Shown: in pieces, positions 8,680 to 17,755 of the stretch
How the letters are laid out: every line of letters starts with the position of its first letter
Position numbering within the stretch: the first letter of the stretch is position 1
Assembly (NCBI RefSeq): GCF_007004665.1
Contig: NZ_ML660058.1
Span: forward strand, 248,001 to 312,000
Origin: Denitrobaculum tricleocarpae
GTDB lineage: Bacteria > Pseudomonadota > Alphaproteobacteria > Kiloniellales > Kiloniellaceae
Direction of reading: 5' to 3'
Length of the DNA stretch: 64,000 nt
Program-made: the position numbers and the translations under genes
Notes under the pieces: model-generated
What the model was told of the DNA's origin: nothing
Seen by the model: the letters and a program-made list of their open reading frames with translations, nothing else
The model's database searches: none

Positions 8680-9864
8680 TTATCTGCTCGCCTTTTGGTC
8701 CAGCTGCAACCAGTCCCGCGCCGGTAGACCGTAGGCCATGTCCATCACCTCCAGCTGGATCGCTGTCGGCTTGCGGGAATTGGAGTTCCAGAGCACGACC
8801 ACGCCTGTGTCCAGCGCAGGATCGAAGAGGATCAGTGAGCGGTAACCGTCGACGGCGCCGCGATGGCCGACCACCCGGTAACCCTCCGCGCTGTATTTGT
8901 AGACCCGCCAGGCCAGGGCGTAACGGGCGTCGCGGATGTGCCCGCCGTAACGGCCGCTCAACCTCGACTGTTCCCGGCGGGTGTAGACCCTCGGGCTGTG
9001 CAGGTTGTCCAGCTGCGCCTGTGGCAAAACTTCCGGCACGAGGCCCATCTGCGCGCGGGCGAAAAGTGCGAGATCCCGGATCGAGCCGTTGACTCCGCCG
9101 GCCGCCGGGACGCGGTAATAGGCCTCCTTGACCTTGCGGCGCTTCGCGGCTTTCGCGCCCCGGGCATAGCGGTGCGGCTCGGCCCAGGAGGCCGCGTTCT
9201 GCAGGCTGTCGCGCCCGATGCTGGCATTGGTCATACCCAGCGGTTTGAAGAGCAAGGTCTTCAGCGCCTGGCCGTAGGAAGACTGGGCGACGTTCTCGAC
9301 CACTTCCGATACCGTATCGAAGGCGACATTCTGGTAGGAGTGACAGTCGCCGATCGGACAGACCGCCTTGAGTTTGCCCAGGCTGCGCCGGATTTCCACC
9401 GGGTCGCGGCCGTCTTCCAGCGTCGTGTCGTAGGCATTGGGGATGATGCCGAGCCTGTGGGAAAGTATATTTTCCAGGGTGGCATCACGTTCGGCTCCGC
9501 CGGGCAGGCGCAGGGAGGTCTCAAAGCCTGCGACCTTGTCCGAAAGCGACAAGGCGCCCTGCGCTTCAAGCCGAGCGGTCAGGCTGGACGCGACGCCCTT
9601 GGAGAGGGAGGCCCAGCGGAAGACTGTATCCGCCGTCACGGGCATGCCGCCGATCCGTGTCTCACCATATCCCCGGGCAAAGGTAATTTCGCCCTTCTCT
9701 ATGACTCCGACAGCAAGACCAACAATGCCGGGATCCTCGGCCAGCCGGTTCAGGCGCTGATCCAGACGGTCATAGTCGATGGGGGCGGCAGAGGCCGGAT
9801 GGCTCCCCGAGGCGAGTGCTGAAATGAATGCGGCAAACAAGATCGCGAAGCGCTTTGACGGCAT
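8680..9864 (-). CDS. Secreted serine hydrolase, class C beta-lactamase fold
   Basis: A 394-residue protein. A Sec signal peptide (MPSKRFAILFAAFISALASG, then SHPASA) predicts periplasmic or outer location. The catalytic tetrad is visible: SLSK at 86-89 (nucleophile Ser86), YQN at 177-179, and an HRGAVDG segment near 350 in the place of the KTG box. The HxG form is common in esterases, D-aminopeptidases and EstB-like proteins rather than true AmpC. The start at 9864 has an AAGGAAA ribosome site. It is convergent with the preceding GNAT gene and has no evident partner. Confidence 0.88.
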   Translation of the reverse strand: MPSKRFAILFAAFISALASGSHPASAAPIDYDRLDQRLNRLAEDPGIVGLAVGVIEKGEITFARGYGETRIGGMPVTADTVFRWASLSKGVASSLTARLEAQGALSLSDKVAGFETSLRLPGGAERDATLENILSHRLGIIPNAYDTTLEDGRDPVEIRRSLGKLKAVCPIGDCHSYQNVAFDTVSEVVENVAQSSYGQALKTLLFKPLGMTNASIGRDSLQNAASWAEPHRYARGAKAAKRRKVKEAYYRVPAAGGVNGSIRDLALFARAQMGLVPEVLPQAQLDNLHSPRVYTRREQSRLSGRYGGHIRDARYALAWRVYKYSAEGYRVVGHRGAVDGYRSLILFDPALDTGVVVLWNSNSRKPTAIQLEVMDMAYGLPARDWLQLDQKASR

Positions 9865-10154
9865 AAGTTTCCTTTGAAGGGACAGGTCGACGCCGATCGA
9901 CGGGGGCGGGATGCTTTGCAAGGTCACAAATTACGGAAATCGGGAAGCACTTGCCACGAGAATTATCATGTCGACAAACGAGAGACGAATGACGGCGGCA
10001 AGCCGATCATTGTGAAACTTCAAAGACGGCGGGGCTTCCAGGTTGACAGCCCGCAGTCTCGTTGCTACCCAATGTGGATGGGGTTTGCGATCACCCCGTG
10101 AGGCGTCAGCCCAAGAGTCGCGTCCTTGACCTTAATTTGAAGGGAGGGCGTGTT

Positions 10155-10982
10155 ATGACGTCTCCAACAGAAATCACCGTAAATCAGTTGTCCCGCCTCA
10201 TCGGACTGCCGTCTGCGCCTGCGATAGTCGATATTCGTATCGATGAAGACTATGCGCTCGACCCGAGATTGATTCCGGGATCCCGCCGCCGAAATTATCG
10301 AGAAACCAGCCAGTGGATGACCGACTATGCCGGACGGAAAGTCATCGTCATCTGCCATCGGGGCAAGAAGCTCAGTCAGGGAGTTGCCGCCTTGCTGCGG
10401 TGCGAGGGGATCGAGGCCGAGACTTTGGCTCTGGGTTTTGAGGGTTGGGCGGCAGCCGGGTTGCCGGCCATTGCGCCCGAAAAGCTGCCGCAACGTGACG
10501 AGAGGGGCCGGACACGTTGGGTCACCCGCGCCCGGCCGAAGATTGACCGAATCGCTTGTCCCTGGCTGATCCGGCGTTTCGTCGACCCCGATGCGGCCTT
10601 CCTTTTTGTGTCTCCCTCCGATGTGGAACAGGTGGGTGAGAAGTTCGGTGCGGTGCCTTTCGATACTGAGGGCGGCTTCTGGGATCACCGGGGTGAGGCC
10701 TGTTCCTTCGACACCCTGCTTGAAGAGTTCGGTCTTCAATCGGATGCCCTATCTCGTCTGGCGCTCATCGTGCGCGGGGCGGATACGGCCCGGCCCGAAC
10801 TCGCACCTGAAGCGGCGGGCCTGCTCGCCGCGTCGCTGGGCCTGTCGCGCATGTACCGGGACGACCTTGAACAGCTCTCGGCTTCCATGGGGCTTTACGA
10901 CTCGCTCTACCGCTGGTGCCGGGACGCCACGGGGGCAACCCACGACTGGCCTGCCCACAGATCTGCAATGGCTGTCCAATGA
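10155..10982 (+). CDS. chrB: Chromate resistance protein: rhodanese domain fused to ChrB domain
   Basis: A 275-residue protein. Residues 8-110 form a rhodanese domain with active-site loop CHRGKKLSQG (Cys67). Residues 125-270 are a ChrB domain starting RWVTRARPKIDRIACPWLIR and including FWDHRGEACSFDTLLEEFGL. The ChrB domain is associated with chromate sensing or reduction. The ATG at 10155 has the site aagggaggg and is the natural start; upstream codons are low-complexity. The stop overlaps the chrA start by four bases (ATGA), so the two are translationally coupled. This fusion is a known arrangement, though less common than stand-alone ChrB. Confidence 0.9.
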   Translation: MTSPTEITVNQLSRLIGLPSAPAIVDIRIDEDYALDPRLIPGSRRRNYRETSQWMTDYAGRKVIVICHRGKKLSQGVAALLRCEGIEAETLALGFEGWAAAGLPAIAPEKLPQRDERGRTRWVTRARPKIDRIACPWLIRRFVDPDAAFLFVSPSDVEQVGEKFGAVPFDTEGGFWDHRGEACSFDTLLEEFGLQSDALSRLALIVRGADTARPELAPEAAGLLAASLGLSRMYRDDLEQLSASMGLYDSLYRWCRDATGATHDWPAHRSAMAVQ

Positions 10983-12358
10983 ACGATCAAACCAAACTTG
11001 ATAATGAGACGGCGCTTTCCGGAGATACTAAGGTCCCGCAATTGCCGAGTCTCGCCGAGGCGACCAGGGTCTGGCTGCGCATCGGTTGCCTTTCCTTCGG
11101 CGGCCCCGCGGGTCAGATTGCCCTGATGCACCGCGAGGTGGTGGATGAGCGCCACTGGATCAGTGACCGGCGCTTTCTCCATGCCCTGAACTTCTGTTCG
11201 CTGCTTCCCGGGCCCGAAGCGCAGCAGTTGGCGACCTACCTGGGTTGGCTGCTGCACGGCGCGAAGGGGGGGCTGATTGCCGGCTTGCTCTTCATCATAC
11301 CGGGAGCGCTGGTCATGTTCGTCCTTTCCGCGATCTTCGTGATCGCAGGGGACGTTCCTGTGGTGGCGGCGCTCTTCTTCGGCCTGAAGTGTGCCGTCCT
11401 GGTGATTGTCTTCGAGGCCTTGTTGAAGGTCGCGCGACGGGCCCTGAAAGGGGGACTGCCCTGGCTGTTGGCCGCGGCGGCCTTCGGCGCGCTGTTTCTT
11501 TTCTCGGTTCCCTTTCCGGCGGTGGTGCTGAGCGCGGCACTGGTCGGTGCGCTGGCGCCGGGCGTCTTCTCCGGTGGCGCGCAGGGGGAAGTCAAATCCG
11601 GATCTCCGGCGCTGCTGGATGCGGTCATGGCAGCAGACCCGGATTATGCGAAAGGGTTGGCGAAAAGCGCGCGCCGCGCCGGCATTCTGTCGTTGGCGGC
11701 CTGGGTCGCGCCTGTCCTTGCGCTGCTGCCGTTCGCCGGAGTCTATGCCGACGTCGCCTGGTTCTTTTCCAAGATGGCGGTGGTCACCTTTGGCGGTGCC
11801 TATGCGGTTTTGACCTATGTCGCGCAGGAGGCCGTCGAGGGCTATGCCTGGCTCTCGGCTGCAGAGATGCTCACCGGACTGGGATTGGCCGAGACCACAC
11901 CGGGCCCCCTGATTCTCGTTCTGCAATTTGTCGGGTTCCTGGCCGGGTATGGCCAGGAGGCCGGTCTTGCAGGCGCGGTGATCGCGGCACTGATCACGCT
12001 CTGGGTCACCTTCGCACCTTGCTTCGCCTTTGTCTTTCTGGGGGCGCCTGCGATCGAACGCCTGCAGGAAAAGCGTGCCTTGGCCGGTGCCCTCGCGGCG
12101 ATCACGGCGGCCGTGGTCGGTGTCATCGCCAATCTGGCGCTCTGGTTCGGCCTTCGCGTCGTCTTCAGTGAGATGCAGGCGGTCGGCTGGGGCGCAGTGT
12201 CGCTCGATCTCCCGGTTCTACAGAGCATCCACCCTGCCGCAGTGATCATTGTTCTTCTGGCTGCCGTCGCACTCTTTCGTTTCAAGCTCGGCGTTCTCAA
12301 GACTCTCTCGCTCTGCTCGCTCGCAGGTCTGCTTCTGAAAGTGGGGCTGGGGCTGTAG
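10979..12358 (+). CDS. chrA: Chromate efflux transporter, CHR family
   Basis: A 459-residue inner-membrane protein made of two homologous halves, each a CHR domain. The first half opens with WLRIGCLSFGGPAGQIALMH, which contains the GGPAGQ family signature. The second half has the related FFSKMAVVTFGGAYAVLTYV followed by GLAETTPGPL. About 10-12 membrane segments are apparent. Family members expel chromate by a proton- or sulfate-linked mechanism. The ATG at 10979 overlaps the chrB stop. It abuts the convergent tetR gene with no gap (12358/12359). Confidence 0.93.
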   Translation: MNDQTKLDNETALSGDTKVPQLPSLAEATRVWLRIGCLSFGGPAGQIALMHREVVDERHWISDRRFLHALNFCSLLPGPEAQQLATYLGWLLHGAKGGLIAGLLFIIPGALVMFVLSAIFVIAGDVPVVAALFFGLKCAVLVIVFEALLKVARRALKGGLPWLLAAAAFGALFLFSVPFPAVVLSAALVGALAPGVFSGGAQGEVKSGSPALLDAVMAADPDYAKGLAKSARRAGILSLAAWVAPVLALLPFAGVYADVAWFFSKMAVVTFGGAYAVLTYVAQEAVEGYAWLSAAEMLTGLGLAETTPGPLILVLQFVGFLAGYGQEAGLAGAVIAALITLWVTFAPCFAFVFLGAPAIERLQEKRALAGALAAITAAVVGVIANLALWFGLRVVFSEMQAVGWGAVSLDLPVLQSIHPAAVIIVLLAAVALFRFKLGVLKTLSLCSLAGLLLKVGLGL

Positions 12359-12922
12359 TCAAGGTCCCGTATCCTGAAAAGCGCCGGTGCGTGGCAATAG
12401 AGATTCAGCGATGCCATCGAGCTGCAGCGGTCGCAGCTTGCTCGCGCCGTGTCCGATCATGATCCGGCCGACATAGCCCCAGTAGAGAAAAGCGGCGCGT
12501 GCGTTGATCTGCTGCGAGGAGAGGCCTTCCGAACTCAGCACCGCCGCGAGATACTTCAGTCGGATTTTGTCGACCGAGGCAACCGTCGCGGCCGCGCGCT
12601 GATTCTCCGTCGCCCAGGATCTGACGGCGCGCTCGAGAGCATTGTTGCCGCACATTGCTTTGCGCATCCAATGCTTCAGGCGTTCACCACTGGGATTGGC
12701 CTGCTCCACTTCGGCGATAATGCCGTCGGTCCTGACTTCCCGCCATCTGCGCAGCAGCGCGATGTGAAAGTCCTCGATATCCCGGAAATGCCAGTAGAAA
12801 CTTCCACGCGATACATTCAGCGACTTGGCGAGCGGTTCAGCCTTGATCGCAGAGATTCCCGATTGAGCCAGAACGGCCAGACCATGATCCAGCCAGTCAT
12901 CTTTCGAACGTCGTGTTTTCAT
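12359..12922 (-). CDS. TetR-family transcriptional regulator
   Basis: A 187-residue regulator. Its N-terminal HTH (residues about 8-50) includes GLAVLAQSGISAIKAEPLAK and SLNVSRGSFYWHFRDIEDF, the SxGSFYWHF motif being typical of TetR proteins. The C-terminal effector domain is not recognised. It is convergent with chrA, so it is not obviously the chromate regulator. A short palindrome just upstream of its start suggests autoregulation. Confidence 0.9.
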   Translation of the reverse strand: MKTRRSKDDWLDHGLAVLAQSGISAIKAEPLAKSLNVSRGSFYWHFRDIEDFHIALLRRWREVRTDGIIAEVEQANPSGERLKHWMRKAMCGNNALERAVRSWATENQRAAATVASVDKIRLKYLAAVLSSEGLSSQQINARAAFLYWGYVGRIMIGHGASKLRPLQLDGIAESLLPRTGAFQDTGP

Positions 12923-12931
12923 ACGTAATCC

Positions 12932-12945
12932 ATACAGTAATGTAT
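12932..12945. promoter_or_regulatory. Candidate TetR autoregulatory operator
   Basis: ATACA-GTAA-TGTAT is a palindrome with 5-bp arms and a 4-bp spacer, 10 bp upstream of the tetR start codon. Its position over the presumed promoter or leader suits repression. The arms are short, so confidence is modest. Confidence 0.35.
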
Positions 12946-13343
12946 TGAATCCCTTTTAATGCGATAAGTTGTTTGATTGCTAGCATTTTTCGCGGACCCG
13001 GAGCGATTTTTCAGGAGGCGTTATGGAATAGCGAAGCCTGGATGCTTCGCGGCTGAGGCGGCTCGACGCACAAGGAGGCTTCTGGTGGGACAAATCGGCG
13101 CAGCGATGCCGGCGGAGTGTCCTTTGGGTCTCATCATGAACCTGTAAAGGGTCCACGACGCTATTGGACCGCACGGCTGGGAAGTCGTGAATCCAGAGCC
13201 TTCGGTGATGCCGCAGTCTTTATCAACGAGCTTGACCTTGAGGGAGAGAGCACAAGAAACTGATACAGTAGCTAAGAAGAGACCCGCCACATGCTGAGCG
13301 GTTTGATCAGATACTTTCAATCTCCTACTGGATAAGCTCTGCC
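12946..13343. other. Intergenic region without a recognised gene
   Basis: About 400 bp between tetR and the double VOC gene. One plus-strand frame is open from about 13055 to 13263 but has no ATG and matches nothing I recognise. The minus-strand reading across it also fails to look like a protein. It could be an eroded gene. It must also hold the promoter of the VOC gene. Confidence 0.4.
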
Positions 13344-14150
13344 ATGTTCAGTCACTTCACTCTCGGTTCCAATGACCTGGCGCGCTCTCAGCGTTTCTAT
13401 GATTCCGTGATGGCGGCATTGGATCAACGGCTGATCCAGGCTTCGCTGGAAGACGGCTACCTGATGTACGCGCCGGATGATGGGCGTCATCCTCATCTTT
13501 TCGTCTGTCAGCCCTTCGACGGTTTGCCGGCGACCTGGAGCAACGGCTTTCATATCGCTTTTAACGCGCCGGATCAGGCCACGGTCGAAAAGTTTCACGC
13601 GGCGGCGCTGGCCTACGGTGGTATCGATGACGGGGTGCCGGGGCTGAGACCGCACTACGCGCCGGATTACTACGCGGCCTACGTCCGCGATCCCGACGGT
13701 AACAAGCTCCAGGCCGTGTGTTACCTGGATGGGCGCACGAAGGGTCCGACCGGCGATGTCATCTCGCATATCACCCTGGGTCACAGCGACCTGCAGCGCG
13801 CGGGCATGTTTTACACTGCGGTCTTGGGGGCTCTCGGTGCGCAGGAGATACCGGAAGAGGGCGATGAGACCTCACTTGCTTTCGGCGGTGGCCAAAACGA
13901 ACTCCCGGTGGTCTATATTCAGCTGCCCTTCGACGGCCGCCCGGTGACCTGGGGAAACGGCACGCATACGGCTTTCACGGCGCCGAGCCGTAAGGCCGTG
14001 CAGCAGTTCCACGCGGCCGCATTGGCCCATGGCGGTGTCTGCGAAGGACCGCCGGGACTTCGGCCGCACTACTCCGAATACTACTACGCGGCCTATGTTT
14101 GCGATGCCGTCGGCAACAAGCTGCAAGCGGTCTGCCGCACGCCATCGTAA
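13344..14150 (+). CDS. Duplicated VOC (glyoxalase/dioxygenase-like) protein
   Basis: A 268-residue protein consisting of two tandem VOC modules (about 1-125 and 132-265). Each opens with an HxTLG strand (FSHFTLGSNDLARSQRFYDS and ISHITLGHSDLQRAGMFYTA) and closes with a conserved GLRPHY...YYAAYV.D..GNKLQAVC segment. The two halves are clearly homologous. VOC proteins include glyoxalases, extradiol dioxygenases and antibiotic-binding proteins; the His and acidic residues suggest metal binding, but the reaction cannot be assigned. It stands alone. Confidence 0.85.
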   Translation: MFSHFTLGSNDLARSQRFYDSVMAALDQRLIQASLEDGYLMYAPDDGRHPHLFVCQPFDGLPATWSNGFHIAFNAPDQATVEKFHAAALAYGGIDDGVPGLRPHYAPDYYAAYVRDPDGNKLQAVCYLDGRTKGPTGDVISHITLGHSDLQRAGMFYTAVLGALGAQEIPEEGDETSLAFGGGQNELPVVYIQLPFDGRPVTWGNGTHTAFTAPSRKAVQQFHAAALAHGGVCEGPPGLRPHYSEYYYAAYVCDAVGNKLQAVCRTPS

Positions 14151-14439
14151 TGCTGAGAAGTCAGAGTCTCTTTGTCATCGAACGATGATGTTTAAAGCTG
14201 CGCGGCTTTCCGGTCTGGAAAAGGTCGCCGGAAGACGTTGGCGGTTCGTAGCAGCCTGGAACGAGACAGGCACTCTATAAAAACGCGGATCGTAAAAAGA
14301 ATATTTTCCTTTTAATTCCATGTGTTTACCCAGCGTCCGCTGCGGTTGTTTCGCGCGGGGTGTAAATTTTTGGTGATCCAACTCTACTGCAGGGTCGTAA
14401 GTGGTGGCATCAACAAAACATCACCTGGGAGTGCTAATT

Positions 14440-14937
14440 GTGCGAGTCACGAATATCTTTAAAGCCTTTGTTTTGATCATCCCCTTCGCTTTGGGCGCCT
14501 GCGCCAGTCACAGCGACAAAGACATGAAAAAAGACATCGTCGATACCGCTGTCGGCGCCGGTCAGTTCAACACTCTGGTTGCCGCGGTTCAGGCCGCCGA
14601 TCTGGTTGACACGCTGAAAAGCAAAGGCCCCTTCACGGTCTTCGCACCGAATGACGACGCCTTTGCCAAGCTGCCTGCCGGTACGGTCGAAAACCTCCTG
14701 AAGCCGGAAAACAAGGACCAGCTCGTTGCGATCCTGACCTATCATGTCGTCCCGGGTAAGATCATGTCCGCCGACATCGCGGGCAAAACCGCTGATGTCG
14801 CGACGGTGCAGGGTGGAGAGCTCGCTGTCGACGCCACCAGCGGTGTGAAGGTCAATGACGCAACCGTCATCGCTGCCGATGTGGGCGCTTCCAACGGTGT
14901 GATCCACGTTATTGATACCGTCTTGCTGCCGAAGTAA
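14440..14937 (+). CDS. Fasciclin (FAS1) domain lipoprotein
   Basis: A 165-residue exported protein. A short lipoprotein signal peptide ([20 protein letters not shown] before Cys) has a lipobox at ALGAC. A single FAS1 domain follows ([47 protein letters not shown], and [13 protein letters not shown] at the end). FAS1 domains mediate adhesion. The GTG at 14440 with GGGAG seven bases upstream fits the signal peptide better than the GTG at 14401. A strong terminator hairpin follows the stop. Confidence 0.9.
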   Translation: MRVTNIFKAFVLIIPFALGACASHSDKDMKKDIVDTAVGAGQFNTLVAAVQAADLVDTLKSKGPFTVFAPNDDAFAKLPAGTVENLLKPENKDQLVAILTYHVVPGKIMSADIAGKTADVATVQGGELAVDATSGVKVNDATVIAADVGASNGVIHVIDTVLLPK

Positions 14938-14960
14938 CCCCGCCTGAGCATGCAAGCACG

Positions 14961-14995
14961 AGAGCCTCGCCCCTGCGGCGGGGCTCTTATCTTTT
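14961..14995 (+). terminator. Rho-independent terminator after the FAS1 gene
   Basis: AGAGCCTCGCC pairs with GGCGGGGCTCT over 11 bp (one G-T pair) around a short loop, followed by tatctttt. It begins 24 bp after the FAS1 stop codon. Confidence 0.8.
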
Positions 14996-15233
14996 GAGGC
15001 ACTCGTTTGTGTCTGATAAACCCAATCTGAATTGATGCTGTTTGGGCGGCCATAACCGCTCCACGACGCCACATACACCCGCCAAATGCCGTTGGCGGTA
15101 AAAGCCCGGAGATCTGAGGCCTGCGGTCGGACCCTGCGCGGCTCTGTCATCGGACGCCCCGGTCAGCCAAATGCGCTGCGGACTACGCCGATATCGGCTT
15201 CACTCGGCGGAGGAGGCGGTGTATTGATGGGGC

Positions 15234-16142
15234 ATGGAAGTTCGAAGCAATACCCCGGAATACCTGACCACCCGCGAAGTTGCCGAATTGCTGCGGGTCA
15301 AGGAGCGCAAGGTCTATGAGATGGCTGCGGCGGAAGAGATTCCCTGCCGCCGGGTGACAGGCAAACTCCTGTTTCCACGCGCCGAACTCGAGGCCTGGCT
15401 GATCGGCGATCAGACCCCCGCCGTGGGGGCGCCACAGCAGGTCACACGCAGGACGCCGGCAAACGTTGTCGCCGGCAGTCATGATCCTCTGCTGGACTGG
15501 GCGATCCGGGAATCCGGATCCGGCCTGGCAACCTTTTTCGATGGCAGCCTGGATGGCCTGACACGGGTTGAGTCCGGTGATGCCTTGGCGGCCGGCCTCC
15601 ATGTCTTCGAGCCGGACCGGGATGACTGGAACATCAAGCATGTCAGCGAGGCTCTCGAGTCTGCGCCTATCGTCCTGGTCGAATGGGCTATTCGCAGCCA
15701 GGGTTTGCTGCTTTCCAGGGAATTGGAGGGAACCGTCCGCGGTATCGGTGATCTGCGCGGCAAACGGCTGGTCCGACGGCAACCGGCCGCGGGCGCGGGT
15801 ATTCTCCTGAGTTATCTGCTTGAGGAGGCCGGGATCGCTGCGGACGAGGTAAGCTTCGCCAAGGACGTGGCCCGCACGGAGACCGACGCGGCGGTGGCCG
15901 TGGCCTCGGGCCGAGCCGATGCGGCACCAGGCCTGGAAGCCATGGCCCGGCAGTTCGGGCTGGCTTTCGTGCCCACGCAAAAGGAGCGCTTTGACCTCAT
16001 TGTCGATCGGCGGGCCTGGTTCGAACCGCCGTTCCAGGCCTTATTGGAGTTCTGCAGGGGAGCGTCCTTCGCCGACAAGGCCGCGGAACTGGGCGGCTAT
16101 AACCTGAGCGGTCACGGACGGGTTCATTGGAACGGCGCGTGA
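15234..16142 (+). CDS. HTH (excisionase-type) plus PBP-like regulator, probably of tungstate/molybdate uptake
   Basis: A 302-residue protein. Residues 8-57 are a MerR/excisionase-type HTH (EYLTTREVAELLRVKERKVY, then RRVTGKLLFPRAELEAWL). Residues 80-290 are a periplasmic-binding-protein-like sensor domain (PBP_like, PF12727 type) without a signal peptide, so it acts in the cytoplasm. Proteins of this architecture accompany tungstate and molybdate uptake or cofactor genes and are thought to sense the oxyanion. The tupBCA importer lies less than 1 kb downstream on the opposite strand, separated by a methyltransferase gene. The start is ATG 15234; the ribosome site aggaggcgg is rather far upstream. 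Confidence 0.85.
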   Translation: MEVRSNTPEYLTTREVAELLRVKERKVYEMAAAEEIPCRRVTGKLLFPRAELEAWLIGDQTPAVGAPQQVTRRTPANVVAGSHDPLLDWAIRESGSGLATFFDGSLDGLTRVESGDALAAGLHVFEPDRDDWNIKHVSEALESAPIVLVEWAIRSQGLLLSRELEGTVRGIGDLRGKRLVRRQPAAGAGILLSYLLEEAGIAADEVSFAKDVARTETDAAVAVASGRADAAPGLEAMARQFGLAFVPTQKERFDLIVDRRAWFEPPFQALLEFCRGASFADKAAELGGYNLSGHGRVHWNGA

Positions 16143-16189
16143 CGTTCAGCAGTTGGCGCACGACAAGCTCATGATAGGGCTGACGCGCA

Positions 16190-16882
16190 ATGACTGAGCC
16201 GACAAAAAGTGCACGGGACTGGGATGCGCGCTATCAGGCGGTCGAGGGTGGCCTGTTCGGCGAGAGTGCCAACGAGTATCTGCGCATGTTTTGCGCCCGC
16301 TCGGATTTCATGGAGTTCAACACCCATTTGGGGCAAGCCTGCAGGGTGCTGTGTCTGGCAGACGGCGATGGCCGGAACGGCACCTGGCTGGCGCAATGCG
16401 GCTATGAGGTCACCGCAGTCGATCATTCGGCGGAAGCCACGCGCCGTGCGATCGCGCGGGACCAGGCGGCGGGCGTGACGGTCGAGCGCATCACGGCTGA
16501 TCTTTCGGACTGGATGCCTGAAGCCGGGCGCACTTGGGATTTCGCCTGCATTCTCTATCTGCATGGCACGCGCGCGCTCCGGGAACGCGCGGTGCGCCTT
16601 GCCTATGAGACACTTACGCACGATGGCTGGTTTTTACTGGAGGGCTTTTCCAAAGCCCAGGCGGATCGCGATGCCATGGGGCCCGACGATCCGGATAAGC
16701 TCTACGATGGCAAGGAGCTTCGAATCTGGCTGTCGGATGCGCTGGTGATCGAGGCAACCAGCGGCAGGCTCACTCTCGAAGAAGGGCGGCGGCACGCGGG
16801 GGAAGCTGAGGTGGAGAGGCTTGTCGCGCGCCGCCGCTTTAGTGCCGGGTCAGGTGTCAACCCGGCGGACGTCTGGTCGTAG
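16190..16882 (+). CDS. Class I SAM-dependent methyltransferase
   Basis: A 230-residue cytoplasmic enzyme. The SAM-binding motif I region is VLCLADGDGRNGTWLAQCGY; the acidic residue ending motif II is in VTAVDHSAEATRRA; and a TehB/Methyltransf_25-like core follows with FACILYLHGTRALRERAV. It starts 47 bp after the HTH-PBP regulator, on the same strand, and ends 8 bp from the convergent tupA gene. Its substrate is unknown. It may be co-transcribed with the regulator. Confidence 0.85.
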   Translation: MTEPTKSARDWDARYQAVEGGLFGESANEYLRMFCARSDFMEFNTHLGQACRVLCLADGDGRNGTWLAQCGYEVTAVDHSAEATRRAIARDQAAGVTVERITADLSDWMPEAGRTWDFACILYLHGTRALRERAVRLAYETLTHDGWFLLEGFSKAQADRDAMGPDDPDKLYDGKELRIWLSDALVIEATSGRLTLEEGRRHAGEAEVERLVARRRFSAGSGVNPADVWS

Positions 16883-16889
16883 GGTTTGG

Positions 16890-17741
16890 TTAGCTGCTGG
16901 GCTGTTTATCTGCGTTGGGGAAAAACAGCTGCTGGCCGTCACGTTTATAGTCTGCGATCGCGGTCTGGCCCTCTTTGGACAAGACCCAATCGATGAAGGT
17001 TTGGCCCAGGTCTGCCTTTACGCGCGGGCAGGCATCCGGGCTCACCTGGATGATGCCGTACTGATTGAACATGGCGTCGTCGCCCTCGACGGCGATGGCG
17101 TAGTCGCCCTTGTTTTCAAAGGCGATCCAGGTCGCCCGGTCGGTCATGACGTAAGCGTTCATGCCAACGGCGACATTGAGGGTCGCGCCCATGCCCGAGC
17201 CGGTTTCCCGGTACCAGCTTCCGCTGTCGCCCGAGGGGTCGATCCCGGCGGCTTTCCAAAGCGCCAGTTCCTTTTTATGAGTGCCGCTGTCATCGCCGCG
17301 CGATGCAAAGGGGGCGCCGGCCTTCTTGATGGCGCTCAAGGCGGACTTTACATCGCTTGAGCCCGAGACTCCTGCCGGGTCCGCGGCCGGGCCGACAATG
17401 ACGAAGTCGTTGTACATGACATCCGCCCGCGAGACGCCGTAGCCGGCCGCAACGAACTTCTCTTCCGAAGCTTTCGCGTGCACCAGCAGAACATCGCCGT
17501 CACAGTTCTGCGCATTCTTGATCGCCTGACCGGTGCCGACCGCAACCACGCGGACCTCAATTCCGGTCTTTGCGGCGAACTGCGGCAGGAGCGCGTCGTA
17601 GAGGCCTGAATTCTGGGTCGAGGTGGTGGACTGGACGATGATGAACTTGTCCTCGGCACTCACCTGACCAAGCGTCAGACTGCCGGCAAATGCGGTGGCG
17701 AGAAGAAGGGAAAGACTGCGATTTTTCATTTTTGGATCCAT
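16890..17741 (-). CDS. tupA: Tungstate ABC importer, substrate-binding protein
   Basis: A 283-residue periplasmic protein. The signal peptide is MKNRSLSLLLATAFAGSLTL then GQVSA. The mature N-terminus FIIVQSTTSTQNSGLYDALL carries the TTST motif of TupA proteins, which bind tungstate with very high affinity. Other TupA hallmarks follow: ASRGDDSGTHKKELALWK and WYRETGSGMGATL. The ATG at 17741 precedes a second ATG at 17729 (MKNRS), either of which could be used. It is the last gene of tupBCA, 15 bp after tupC. Confidence 0.92.
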   Translation of the reverse strand: MDPKMKNRSLSLLLATAFAGSLTLGQVSAEDKFIIVQSTTSTQNSGLYDALLPQFAAKTGIEVRVVAVGTGQAIKNAQNCDGDVLLVHAKASEEKFVAAGYGVSRADVMYNDFVIVGPAADPAGVSGSSDVKSALSAIKKAGAPFASRGDDSGTHKKELALWKAAGIDPSGDSGSWYRETGSGMGATLNVAVGMNAYVMTDRATWIAFENKGDYAIAVEGDDAMFNQYGIIQVSPDACPRVKADLGQTFIDWVLSKEGQTAIADYKRDGQQLFFPNADKQPSS

Positions 17742-17755
17742 GGCAATTGATTGGA

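Noticed and set aside
13054-13263. Open frame in the tetR-VOC gap
   Set aside because: No ATG, no ribosome site and no recognisable motif; kept only as an intergenic note.
14325-14385. TTTACCC...GGGTGTAAA inverted repeat before the FAS1 gene
   Set aside because: Arms are short and imperfect, and the position fits neither a clear terminator nor a defined operator.
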